Assembly: GCA_037349105.1 (NCBI GenBank)
Contig: JAYJMM010000081.1
Span: 186,001-250,000, forward strand
DNA: 64,000 nt
Reading direction: 5' to 3'
DNA from: Limnomonas spitsbergensis
Taxonomy: Eukaryota; Chlorophyta; Chlorophyceae; Chlamydomonadales
The notes beneath the pieces are model-generated. The model was not told where the DNA came from. It did no database searches and saw nothing but the letters and a program-made list of their open reading frames with translations. Shown here one piece after another: positions 41,091 to 53,000 of this stretch. Numbering within the stretch: the first letter of the stretch is position 1; every line of letters starts with the position of its first letter. A program made the position numbers and the translations under genes.

Positions 41091-44000
41091 GTACGCAGCG
41101 CGAAAAGCAGCCAGAGTACTGCCGGCTCAGTACTCAGCAGAAAGATGCATGGGCGGAGTGGCGGAGTGACAATCGCCGTATTAAAAAACATCCTTTCGCT
41201 CCTCCCTCCTTCTGGGCAACAAGAATAAAATATCGTCTGAAGCTGCAGCTTCCCTCATAAGAGGCATGCATAGAAGGCACAGCTAATATCAGTGCCGCAT
41301 GGCAGCCTCTCCTCTCCTTTTAGGAAATACGACCCACCATGCCCTCATGCGGCCTGTGTTCCATGCATGACAGGCGAGACACCTCCAAACCCGTCCATGT
41401 ATCGTCCCCTGCTTACCCCCTCTGCTCTCTGCACATGTCTGCTTCGTAAACGATTTACAGATTGGTGCCTTGACTCCCTTGGCCCCCTCACCGACCCCTC
41501 TATCCCCATGCCCCTTCATCCGCCCCCACTGCCTGCGCCACCTCCCCGCTGCCTTGATTTACCTTCAGGATGCGGACCCGGGCCAGCCCACTAATACTGT
41601 ACAACAGTGAAGGCGCTTTCGCTTGACCCGTCCCATGCACTCCCTGGCACCTACAGGTTGTAGACCTGGGCCTGCCCCCTGCGACTGTGAAACGCTGTCA
41701 AATCCCAGTCAAGGAGCCATCCCTTGACCCCGGTCATGTATCCCTTCCGCCTTTATGTTGCGGACTTGGGCTGCCCCCTGAGGCTGTCAAGATGCAGTCA
41801 AGGCGCTGTCCCCTGACCCTCCCCACGCGCCTCCTGGCACCTACAGGTTGCAATCCTGGGCCTGCCCCAGAAACTGTCAAAACGTTGTCTAAGTTCCTTC
41901 CCCTGACCCTCTAGAAGCATTCCTCGGAACCCCATGTTGCAAACCTGTGTCTGTCGCCTGAAGCAGGAAGGCGCTGGGAAATGCTTGCCAAGGATGTCCT
42001 CCCCTGATCCTCGCCATGCAATCCACGCCTTAAGGTGATTTTTTATTGCACTTTCCCATGACCCGCCATCTGCATTCCTTGTGCCTTATTAGGTGATCAA
42101 CCTGGGCCTGTCCCCCGAGACTGTCATGGCGCTGGAGAGGCGTGGCATCTCGTCCCTATTCGCCATCCAGAAGGCCGTTTTCCTGCCCGCCCGGGTAAGA
42201 AGCTGTGTGGGCTACGCAATGAAGGGTTGAGGCCTTGTGGGGGCACAGGGCTAAGGGTTTATGGTTGAGGCCTTGTGGGGGGTAGGGCTTAGGGTTGAGG
42301 GTTGAGGCCTTGTGGGGGTGTAGGGCTTAGGGCCATTAGGGGGCGAAGGGCTTACAGTCTAGGGTTGAGGTTTGGGGGAGTGAAGGGTTAGGGTTGATGC
42401 CTTGAGTGATGAAGGGGTTTAGGCCTTCAGTGTTGAGGCCTTGTGTGATGAAGGGTTTAGGCCTTAAGGGTTGAGGCCTTGAGTGAAGAAGGGTTTAGGC
42501 CTTAAGGGTTGAGGCCTTGAGTGATGAAGGGTTTAGGCCTTAAGGGTTGAGGCCTTGAGTGATGAAGGGTTTAGGCCTTAAGGGTTGAGGCCTTGAGTGA
42601 TGAAGGGTTTAGGCCTTTAGGGTTGAGGCCTTGAGTGATGAAGGGTTTAGGCCTTCAGGGTTGAGGCCTTGAGTGATGAAGGGGTTTAGGCCTAAAGGGT
42701 TGAGGCCTTGAGTGATGAAGGTTTAGGCCTTTAGGGTTGAGGCCTTGAGTGATGAAGGGCTTAGGCCTTCAGGGTTGAGGCCTTGAGGGGTTCAAGTGCA
42801 AAAATTGTCATACAGGAAGCGTGCTTACAGTCAAGGGGTTCAGGGCTTAAGTAGAACACCCCGAGAACCATTTCCTGCCCGCCTGGGTTGGTGGTAGTGT
42901 GTGCGCTGCCTAGTGAAGTTTGTAAGGTTTAATTTACTGTAAAGGACGATGTCTTTCAGTGTTTTTCAGGGTTTCAGTTCCAGGGTTGATGGCTTAAGTT
43001 TGCCATTCGGAAGGCCGCGGGCCTGCTTGCTTGGGTAATAGGTTTTGTGTGTGCTTTATAGTGAAGGCTGTAGGGGTTATGTATCACCTCCAATATTCAG
43101 GGAGCTGTCTTTTGGTGCAATTTAGGGTTGCGCGTGTATAGGGGCTCAAGTTTGACACCCAGAAGGAGGTGTTCCTGCCGGTTGGGTTGCAGGCAGTGTG
43201 TGCGCTGCCTAGTGAAGGGTGTTCAGGCTCAGGGCTCGTCATACGGGAAGCTGTGTTTCAGTGTAAGTCAGGGTTTCAGCTCCAGGTTTGATGACTTAAC
43301 TTGGCCGCCCAGAAGTTGAAGCTAATTTCGACCTTCCTCCCCCTTCTTGTGAGCAGGAGGGCCGCGATCTCATTGGACGCGCCAAGACAGGATCGGGCAA
43401 GACGCTCGCCTTTGCGCTGCCTGTGATCGAGTCTCTCATTGCGGTGAGTCGGCCGCACCTGACGGTGCATGGCGCTTTTCGGACCGTGCATTGTTGCTTC
43501 CCGGACCCGGCATGGTGCATCCCGGACCATGCATGATGCCATCATGACCATGCATGGTGATGTGTGTGGGGTGCCTTCTTGGTTCCCAATGGCCTGTAGC
43601 AGACAGGCAGGAATCTGCAGCCTTTCCCTCCTAGGCAACCTGAGGAACATGCCTGCAGGATACCCCATACTCTAAAATCTGGCGGGATTTTGCTTCGCTC
43701 TTACAAGAAATGGAGGTAGACATGCAGCCCACTGGGCGGACAAAATGTTCACACACACAGCATGTCCATGGAGTCCAGCATGGGCAACGCCACACCATTG
43801 TAATCGCCTCATCCTCCTTTTCCTTTTTTCTTTTCCTTTTTCTTTCCTTTTTCCTTTTTCCTTTTTCCTTTTTCCTTCTTCCTTTTTCCTTTTTCCTTTT
43901 CCAAGTTCTTAATCATTTGGGCGTACAGGGGCCTGGACCTCCCCAAGCCACCTGCAAGATATTTGTGTGGCTCGGGGATCTTCAGCCTACAAGCTAACCG

Positions 44001-47000
44001 TGATGTTACATGCATAATTCCTTAACGTAAAAATGTTGAAGTAGTTGCTGAAGGTTTGAGAGAATGACGCACTTCACCTACTGAGAGAATTGCGCACTTC
44101 ACCTTCACGCACATGTTAGCCATGTTACCCACCTGCAAGCCACCCTGGAGCCTGAAAACCCCTGAGCCCACAACCCAAACCCTGCAACTGTAGTGGATTT
44201 CTGTGCATGATCCTGTCCTGATTGTGCTTGATGCTATCCTGATTGAGTTATCCTGATTAAGCTTTCCTGATTACGTTATCCTGATTATGAACCCTGGACC
44301 CTGCAATGGTGTATTGGAATTCCAGGAGGATAAGATCACGCGACCCGCTCGTGGCCGCCCGCCTCGCTGCATCGTCCTTGCTCCCACCCGAGAGCTGGCC
44401 AACCAGGTGGCCAAGGAGTTCAACACGGCATGCCCCAGCTTGAAGGTGAGCCTCAGAGAGTACAGTGGTTAAAGAGATTAAAACATGTGCATTCAGATAG
44501 ATCGTTTGTTTAGGAGATCTCTGTCGTTTTTTGTGGGGGAGGGGGGTGAGAAGGTTGTGCCCATGTCTCTTACGGGTGGTACCACTGGGCGTGTAGGGGA
44601 CAATGATCAAGCACAATGGTCAAGCACGTGTGCGTTTAATTTGTTTGGAGGGGGGAAATCATTCAGTGTGGGGTGGAGGTTTGTGTCCAATGAGGAGCAC
44701 CTCTGAGCATGAAGGTGGCACACTCTGATGAAAAGTGCAGTCCCATGTAATCACTTGTTTAGGAGATCTCTCTTTTGTGGGAAGGAGAGCCTTGTGCCCA
44801 TGTGCCTCCTTCCGGGGCTATCAATGGGCAGGAAGTTGACGTACAAGGATATAATGCGCATTCAAATCACAAGATTGGTGTAGAAGACCTCTTTGGTTGA
44901 CGGGGGGTGGTGGGGGGGTTGGTGGGGTGGAGGAAGGAGGGAGGGGGGAGAGGTTCGTAGGGGAGTACCACTGGGCCTGGAGGTCCTGGTGGGCCTGGTG
45001 GGCCTGAAGGGCCTGGAGGGCCTGAAGGGCCTGGAGGGCCTGGAGGGCCTGAAGGGCCTGGAGGGCCTGAAGGGCCTGGAGGGCCTGGTGGGCCTGGAGC
45101 AGGGAGGGAGGGGGAAGGTTTGTAGGGAAGTTTGTAGGTGAGTACCACTGGGCCTGAAGGTGACACACTGATAAACAGAGAAGCAGAGATGATATATGTG
45201 CATGCAAATAAAATCTGTGTTCAGAAGATCCTCCGAGAGGTTGTGCGCTTGTATATCAGCACCAGCGCTCAGCTGCAGACGCCTGAGCAGGCCAAGGGCA
45301 CAGATGTTCCCTACCTCCCTGTTTTGACCCTAGCTTCCCGCATCTTTGCTCCCCCCCACCCCCTCTAGGTTGTCAGCTTCTACGGAGGCACCAGCATTCA
45401 GGGTCAGATCAGGGACCTAGCCACGGGTGTGGATGTGGTGGTCGGGACCCCTGGCCGCGTCATTGATCTCATCAACCGAAAGAGCCTGAAGCTTGATAAG
45501 GTACGGGAGGGAGGGGAGGAGGAGCAGTGGGGGGCTAGTATAATGAGGCAAGGGAGGGAAAGGGGGGTGAACAGGGGAGGGAGGGGGGTGAAGGTGAGTG
45601 AGGGGAAGGGACAGAGATAAGAGAAGGGCAAGCAGGGGGGGAGTTTGTTATGTTTTTTCCATGAACAGGAAGGACCGGAAGCCGGATGAGCTAAGTCTGT
45701 GAGAGAGAAGAGGGGATGAGGAGGATGAGGTTAGTCAATGAGAGAGAAGAGGGGATGAGGAGGGGGCCTCCATCAAGTTATGGGAGGGAGAGGAGGAGGA
45801 GCAGGAGGGGGCTAGGGTTGTATGGTAGGGGAAGAAAATGAGGGTGAACAGGGGAGGAGGGGGTGGGGGGAGAGACAGAGAGGTAAAAGGAAAAGCAGGA
45901 GGAAGGGGGGGGGGGAGGTTTTAAGATGGTAGGAAGGGAGAGCTGGAGGGCTGAAGAGGGAGAGGTTCTAGGACGATTTGCATGGCTGAAGAGGGAGAGG
46001 TTATTGCCTGTTGAGGTTTTAGGGCTTGAGCTTAACACACAGTGTCTGCCTGAACACTTTCTGAATCACTTCTGTATTACCTCTGCCATACTTCTGCCAT
46101 ACTTCTGCCATGCTTCTGCCGCACTGTACTTTCCGCTATAAACTTCTGACATACTTCATAGCTTTTTTACCCTCTTACGCGCTGTCCGCCACTGACTGCC
46201 CACATGCTCACCATCCATCCAGCTCCGCTACGCCATTCTGGATGAGGCCGACGAGATGCTCAACATGGGCTTTGAGGAGGATATGGAGACCATCTTGGGG
46301 CATGCGCCTGCAGAGCGACAGGTGCGTGTTGTGTGGGAATGGGAATGGAGGATAGCAAATGATTTGCTGACAAGATGTCATGTGGAGTCTATTTAAAAGT
46401 GGCTTCGACAATTCCTTAGGGGCATGCGCCTGCAGAGTGACAGGTGCAGGTGGTGTGGGAATGGGAAGGGAGGATAGCAAATGATTTTCTGACAAGATGT
46501 CACGTTAAGTCTACGCCAATGTTGCATTGAACCTTCCCTAGGAGTGGAGTTTCTTTTTCGCGACTCAGCTACATGTCAGCTACATTCCAGCCTCTGGCTG
46601 GAGGCCCCATTTGTGGCCAGCTAGGCTGCTTTGGCCATCAACAGTGGGCTGGTCCAGGTTTGGTCCCAATCGGGCTTTTTGTTGCTGCGAGAATGGCAAC
46701 AAACGGGGTCTTGGTCCGCGGCTGGAGTGTAATGACCACGTAGCTGAGACACGGAAAAGAGCTGAGCCGTGAAATACTAACTCCCCTGACTGACTCGCCC
46801 CTGGTGTCTCCTTGTCCTGCAGACGCTGCTGTTCAGCGCCACGCTTCCCGCCTGGGTCAACAAGATTGCGCGCCGCTACCAGAAGGATCCGCTGATCGTT
46901 GACCTGGTGGGCGCTAAGGACACAGGCCGTCTGGCGGAGACCATCTCGCTGAAGCTCATGCAGGTGAGCCAAGAGGGGGTTGCTTTGAAAGAGAAGCAGC

Positions 47001-50000
47001 AAGCCAGTTCAGGGTTCTTAGTGAAAGCATGGGCTGACAGCGAGGATTTCACTCAGGCTCTTGCACGTGAGGTTTGAGTATGTGTGTGTGTTGAGGCATG
47101 GGGGAGGCAGCCAGCCACCCAGGGGTTCTGGCTAGGGTGTGGGCTGGCTGACTGGCTGTGCGCTGACACTGTTATTAGTAACATACTGGTATGTATATGA
47201 CACGTCATGTTTGTATTTTCAAATTACGTGTGTCACGCTTGTTATCGCTTTGCCTCTGTTATATCCTCAGATCAAGGGAACTCAAATATGAGTGCAATCA
47301 TGGATGTGCCCCCTGGGACCCTGCACACGCACATGCATATGTTTCATATAAGCAACGCATCGCCGAATCCCAAGCAACCCAACAAACAGCGCCAAAGCTT
47401 GTCCCGAAATCACCAGCCACGTCCATGAGGCTCCTAGCCTCTAGACCCCCACCTGTCGAAATCCGCCCCCCCCCCCCCCCCCCTCCGACCACGCCCACCC
47501 CCCGGCAGGACGTTGCGCGTCGATTCTTTTTGGTACACACTCCTGGTGACCCTACGAACTTCACATATAAAGATCTGAAGATCTCAACCTATTTGTTGTC
47601 GTGTTGTACCCTCAGGTGGAGGGTACTCAAAAGATGAGTGCGATGATGGACGCAATCAACCTGTACAACATGGGCGGCAAGTCCATCGTCTTTGTCAACA
47701 CCAAGAGGATGTGTGATGAGGTAAATACCTCGGAACCCTAAACCCTTTGTCAGCACCAAGAGGATGTGTGATGAGGTAAATATCTCGGAACCCTAAACCT
47801 TAACTTTAAACCCTTTGTCATCACCAAAAGGATGTGCGATGAGGTAAATACCTCGGTGGAATAATGAAAGATACGGGGGGGGGGGGAGTTGAAGGGGTAA
47901 GTAGTGACACGATTTTACCGGTGGGGAAAGTTTTAACATTGAAGTGAGACGATAATTCCGAGATAGTTCAAGGAATTAGTTCAAGGAATGTTGATTTGGA
48001 AAGTGAGGCGAAAAGGAAGGGAGATGTTAATGCCGGTCGATACCGTAGATTTGGTTTGCCTTCCCTCAGGTACAAAACCGATTTTCTTTTATGCTGTCCT
48101 CAGGGCAAATTATTGACCAAAACTCTTACTGACCGAAACTCTGACCAAAACTTTTTGACCAAAACTCTTAATTTCTGACTGAAAACCGGCATTGGCAATC
48201 AATAATCAGTATATTCATGGATCCCTCAACCCCAAACAAAGTTAACTACAAGGGAAGGCAAAGCAAGTCTAGAGAATAAAGGAAGGATGGGTGTTTGTGC
48301 ATGTGGTCGTAGTGGGACTCGATATCTTGCCTTTCAGGTAATAGACTCACATAAACCGTTGTGTTGATAATATGCCTCTGGGTCTGAGGATAATTATGAT
48401 CGCTGAATAGGTCAGCAAGACAGCAATGGCAGCCGAATTCAGCTCAAGGCAACACCGGCTTGTAGACACTGGAGGGCGGGTGACGCACCGTCTGCGTATA
48501 TTAACAACCAAAACTCGACAGCACCCCATCCTTCTGCCAGCCTCGAGCAGCTCTCCCCCATTCCCCCTGATCTCTTACCCCTCCCCTGCCTCTTTCCGCT
48601 CACACATGCACAACCCTTTACCCTGCCTAACCCTTCACCCTAAACTAGGCAACCCTAGACAATCCCTAAACCCTACCAACCCTTAATCCTGAACTAGGCA
48701 GCTATTAACCCTCTCACCTTTCTGCCGCCTTTCTTCTCACACATGTGCTCTCGATCACAAGTACCACTTTTCCTGCATCTAGTTGACCGTGGATGGGCTG
48801 CCTCCGACCAAATTGGGAACGAACCAGGATAACCCTTGCGGTGTGCTGCATGGAACCGCCTCCCCTTGCCCCTCACCCTGCTCCTTCCTGACCCTCTTGC
48901 CTCCTAGGTCGCCGACAGGGTTAATTTGACTCTGCTGTGTGTGTTGGTGCGTGGACGTGTCGCCCCTCACCCCGCTCCTTCCTGACCCTCTTGCCTCCTA
49001 GGTCGCCGACAGGGTTAATCTGACTAGGCCGTGTGTGTTGGTGCGTGGACGTCTCGCCCCTCACCTCGCCCCTTCCTGATCCTCTTTGCCTCCTAGGTCG
49101 CTGACAGGATTAATGAGACCATGCCGTGTGTGGTTTTGCACGGCGACATCAGCCAGGGTGCCAGGGACCGCGGCCTGCAGCAGTTCAGGGACGGAAAGTA
49201 CCAGGTGAGACTGGGGTCGAAGGGGAGGCGGATAAAGTGTCAGGGGGGGGGGGAGGGAATGATAGTAGGGAGGGAGGGAGAAAGGTTAGGGGGGGGGAGG
49301 GGAGCAGAGTAGGGCAGACAGGGAGGGCAAGGGGGACTGCGGCCTGCAGCAGTTCAGGGACGGGAAGTACCAGGTGAGTGTGAGGTCAGGAGGGAGGCTG
49401 ATGGAGCGTCATGGGGGGGGGGAGGGAGGTAGGGAAGGGAGGGGGAGAGAAAGGGAGGGGGGGAGGGAAAGGAGGGAAGGGAGGTGGAGAGAAAGGTAAG
49501 GGGGGGAGGGGGGAAGGAGGGAAGGGAGGGTGAGAGGTCAAAAGGGAGGCAGATTGAGGCAGGGAGGGCAAGTAAGGGACCGTGGCCTGGAATAGGGTTG
49601 GGGGGGGGGCACCAACAGTTGCTGGTTGCTACCAGCCCTCCCTGTGCCCCATCCTGGTACTTCCATCTCCCTCCCTACTCCCACCCAGGTGTTAGTTGCT
49701 ACTGACGTGGCTGCACGACGCTTGGACATCGTCATCCCTCCCTACTCCCTACCCATGTGTTTGTTGCCACTGACAGATTGCCCTAAAACCTTCACCCTAA
49801 ACTGGATTCCCCTCTTCTGTCCATTTCCCTCCAGGAGATGGTTGCTACTGACGTGGCTACACGAGGCTTGGACATCCTCATCCCTCCCTACTCCCTACCC
49901 ATGTGTTTGTTGCCACTGACAGATTGCCCTCCCCCGTTCGTTTCCCCTCCAGGTAATGGTTGCCACTGACGTGGCAGCACGGGGCTTGGACATCCCTATG

Positions 50001-53000
50001 GTGGAGTTGGTGCTGCACTATGACGTGCCCCAGGACGCCGAGGCCTTTCTGCACCGCAGCGGACGCACGGGCCGCGCCGGCAAGACTGGGAGCGCCATCA
50101 TCCTGTTCAGGAACGTTGAGACTCGCGCTGTCGGCCAGATCCTGAAGCAGACCAAGGTGTGTGCGCGTTATTTTTGTTGAGGGGGGGGGGGAGGAAGGCT
50201 GGCAGTGCCATCATCCTGTTCAGGAACAGCGAGACTCGTTCCGTCGGCCAGATCCTCAAGCAGACTAAGTTGTGTGCGTGTTATTGTTGAGGGGGGGGGA
50301 GGAGGCTAGTAGCGCCATCATTCTGTTCAGGAACAGCGAGACTCGCTCGGTTGGCCAGATCCTGAAGCAGGCCAAGGTGTGTGCGCGCTGAGGAGGGCAG
50401 GGAGCAGTGGCAGTGCCATCGTCCCGTTGATGAACAGCAAGACACGCATAGTCAGCCAGATATTTGAAGTGAACGGAGTCGTGTGTGTGTGTGCCTGTGT
50501 CTGTCTGTTTGTGTGTTGAGGGGTTGGAATATAGTCTGGCAGTGCCATCATCCTGTTCAGGAATAGCAAGACTCGCTCAGTCAGCCAGATTCTCAAGCAG
50601 TCTAAGGTACTGGTATGTGCGTGTTGTTGCTGTTGAGTGGGGGAGGGAGGAGGTCTGGCAGTGCTAGCATCTTGTCCAGGAACAGCGAGACTCGCTCGGT
50701 TGGCAAGATCCTGAAGTAGACGGGTGTGTGTGTGTTGAGGGGGGCAGGGGACATTGGCATCACCCTGTGGGGGGCAGTGAAACGCGCTCAGTCGGCCAGA
50801 TCCTCAATCAAGCCAAGTTGTGTTTGTTAGGGGGGTCGGAAGGAAGACTGGCAGAGCCTTGGCCCTGTTGAGGAGGAGCGAGAAGTGCTCAGTCGGCCAG
50901 ATACCCAAGCAGACCAAGTTGTGTGTGTGTTTAGGGGGGCGGAAGGAAGCCTGATCTTGCCATGGCCCTGTTGAGGACGAAAGACTGGCAGTGCCGTCAT
51001 CACCCTTCAGCTGAAATATGTTCCCAATGAAGAAGTTGCAACAATTGAGTTGTTAATAAGGTGAGTTGTAACATGCACACACACCTCCCCGCAGGTACGA
51101 AACTGGAACCTGCTTTGTGCAATGTGTAACCTGCTTTGTGCAATGTGTAATCTGCTTTGTGCAATGTGTAACCTGCTTTGTGCAACGTGTAACCTGCTTT
51201 GTGCAATGTGCGCATGACCCCTTCCGATCCGCGTTATGTTTTTTACTTTACCGGTGTAATTACTCAAGTACCGTATTTATTTACCCTTTCCCCCCTTTTC
51301 ATGCCTTAGCTTTCTCCCTGATCAGGTGGACACAGCAGAGTGCATCAGTTTGCTGCTGCTCCGGAAGCCGTAATGTACTGCATGGTTTTATACTTGCTGG
51401 TTTTATATTTACTTTTGCTGCCATTGCCTTCTCCCTGTCCAGGTGGACAAGGCTGAGTGCATCGGTGCTGCTGCCCCGGAAGCCGTGATGCAGACTGCCT
51501 CGCGGAATGTTCTGACCCAGCTAGACAAGGTGGACGCCGGAGTGATCGACTTCTTCGTGCCAGCTGCGGAGCGCCTGATGGCATCCGAGGCGCCCGCCAG
51601 GGTGCTGGCGGCGGCGCTAGCGTCGATGTCAGGCTTCCGTAAGCCACCTCGCACACGCAGGTGCGGCACAGATTGGGTGAAGGCTTGAAGGCTGGGTTGT
51701 AAAAAGGTTGTGGGGGTGTTACATTCCTCTTCACTTGCCAGCCATCTTGCCCTTGCAGTTACAGCAAGCGGGGTTGAGGAGTGGGTATTAGAGATGGGGT
51801 AGGGTAGGAGGGGTATGAAGTGGTCACGGGGGGCGTCGACTTCTTCGTCACGGCCTCGCAGCACCTGATGGCCTTGAAGGTCCTGGCATCGTCACTGAGA
51901 GGGAAACTGAACCCTAGACCCTACACCACACGGGCATTCGTTCAGAAATGACTGCATGTGTGGTTTGTGCGCAGCTTGCTGACCTGTGACGAAGGGCTCA
52001 TGACCCTGCGCCTCATGGACAAGCATGGCTCTGGCTCTTCAGGCTGGCTGGCTGGCTGGCTGTACCTGGATAATGTGCTTATACGTGAATGCCTACGTGT
52101 ATACCGAAATTCGGGATGTGCGCCAAACGCACATGGGTGAGAACGAGTGTTTGTATTGTTTGTGCGCAGCTTGCTGACCTATGACGAGGGGCTCATGACG
52201 CTGCGCCTCATGGACAAGCATGGCTCTGGCTCGTCAGGACCAGTGGAGAGCTGGACCACGCTCATCTCGGTGCTCAGAGCTGTGTCGAAGAAGGCAAAGA
52301 TCCAGAAGGTGCGAGGGGGGATGGCAATCAGGTGGTGTGAGTCATTGAAGCCTGTTGAATTGAAGTTTGATGTGTGGATCACGTTGAAGCTAGTTAAATG
52401 GAAGTTGGGAGGGCTGGACCATGCTCATTGCGGTGCTCAGAACTGTCTCAAAGACGGCAAAGATTCGACGGTGTAAGAGGGGGGGCTGGCAATGCAGGTG
52501 GTTTGTGTCATGTAGGCATGTTGAATGGAAAGGGTGTCGAATGATAGTTGGAAAGCTGGACATTGCTCATGGCGGTGCCCTGAAAATCCAGAGGATGAGA
52601 GGGGGGCTCTGGAGGTGCGTGGTGAGTTGTGGCCACGACAGCCACATTCACCGCTCGCCTTATATGCTGGGTATGCCTCCCCTCTACCTACCACGGCCAT
52701 GATGGGACCTTGAGTCAGCTCCTCAGCGTGCTGCATGTCCCCGTAGGCCCATCTACTTCCCCTGGTTCGGTCTGCCTGAACCGATTGAATAAGTCTTCAG
52801 TGGTTGCTTCAACTGACGGGTCGCGTGTTGAGGGTTTAATGACAAGACACAACAGGGTGACAGGGACACAAGCACAGCCGACAATTTTTTGCCTGCGCTC
52901 CTTATTAAGTCAATCCTTATTCTTCTTTCCCGATATTATTTTGCCCATGATTTTCCCATAACGCTCCTATCGCATCTAAATACTGTCGTTATGATCGAAA

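Noticed and set aside
51443..51638. RH3 exon 12 ending at the GTAAGCC donor at 51639
   Set aside because: It would be phase 1 and read into a stop in exon 13. The donor at 51661 restores the conserved SGF...RSLL segment.
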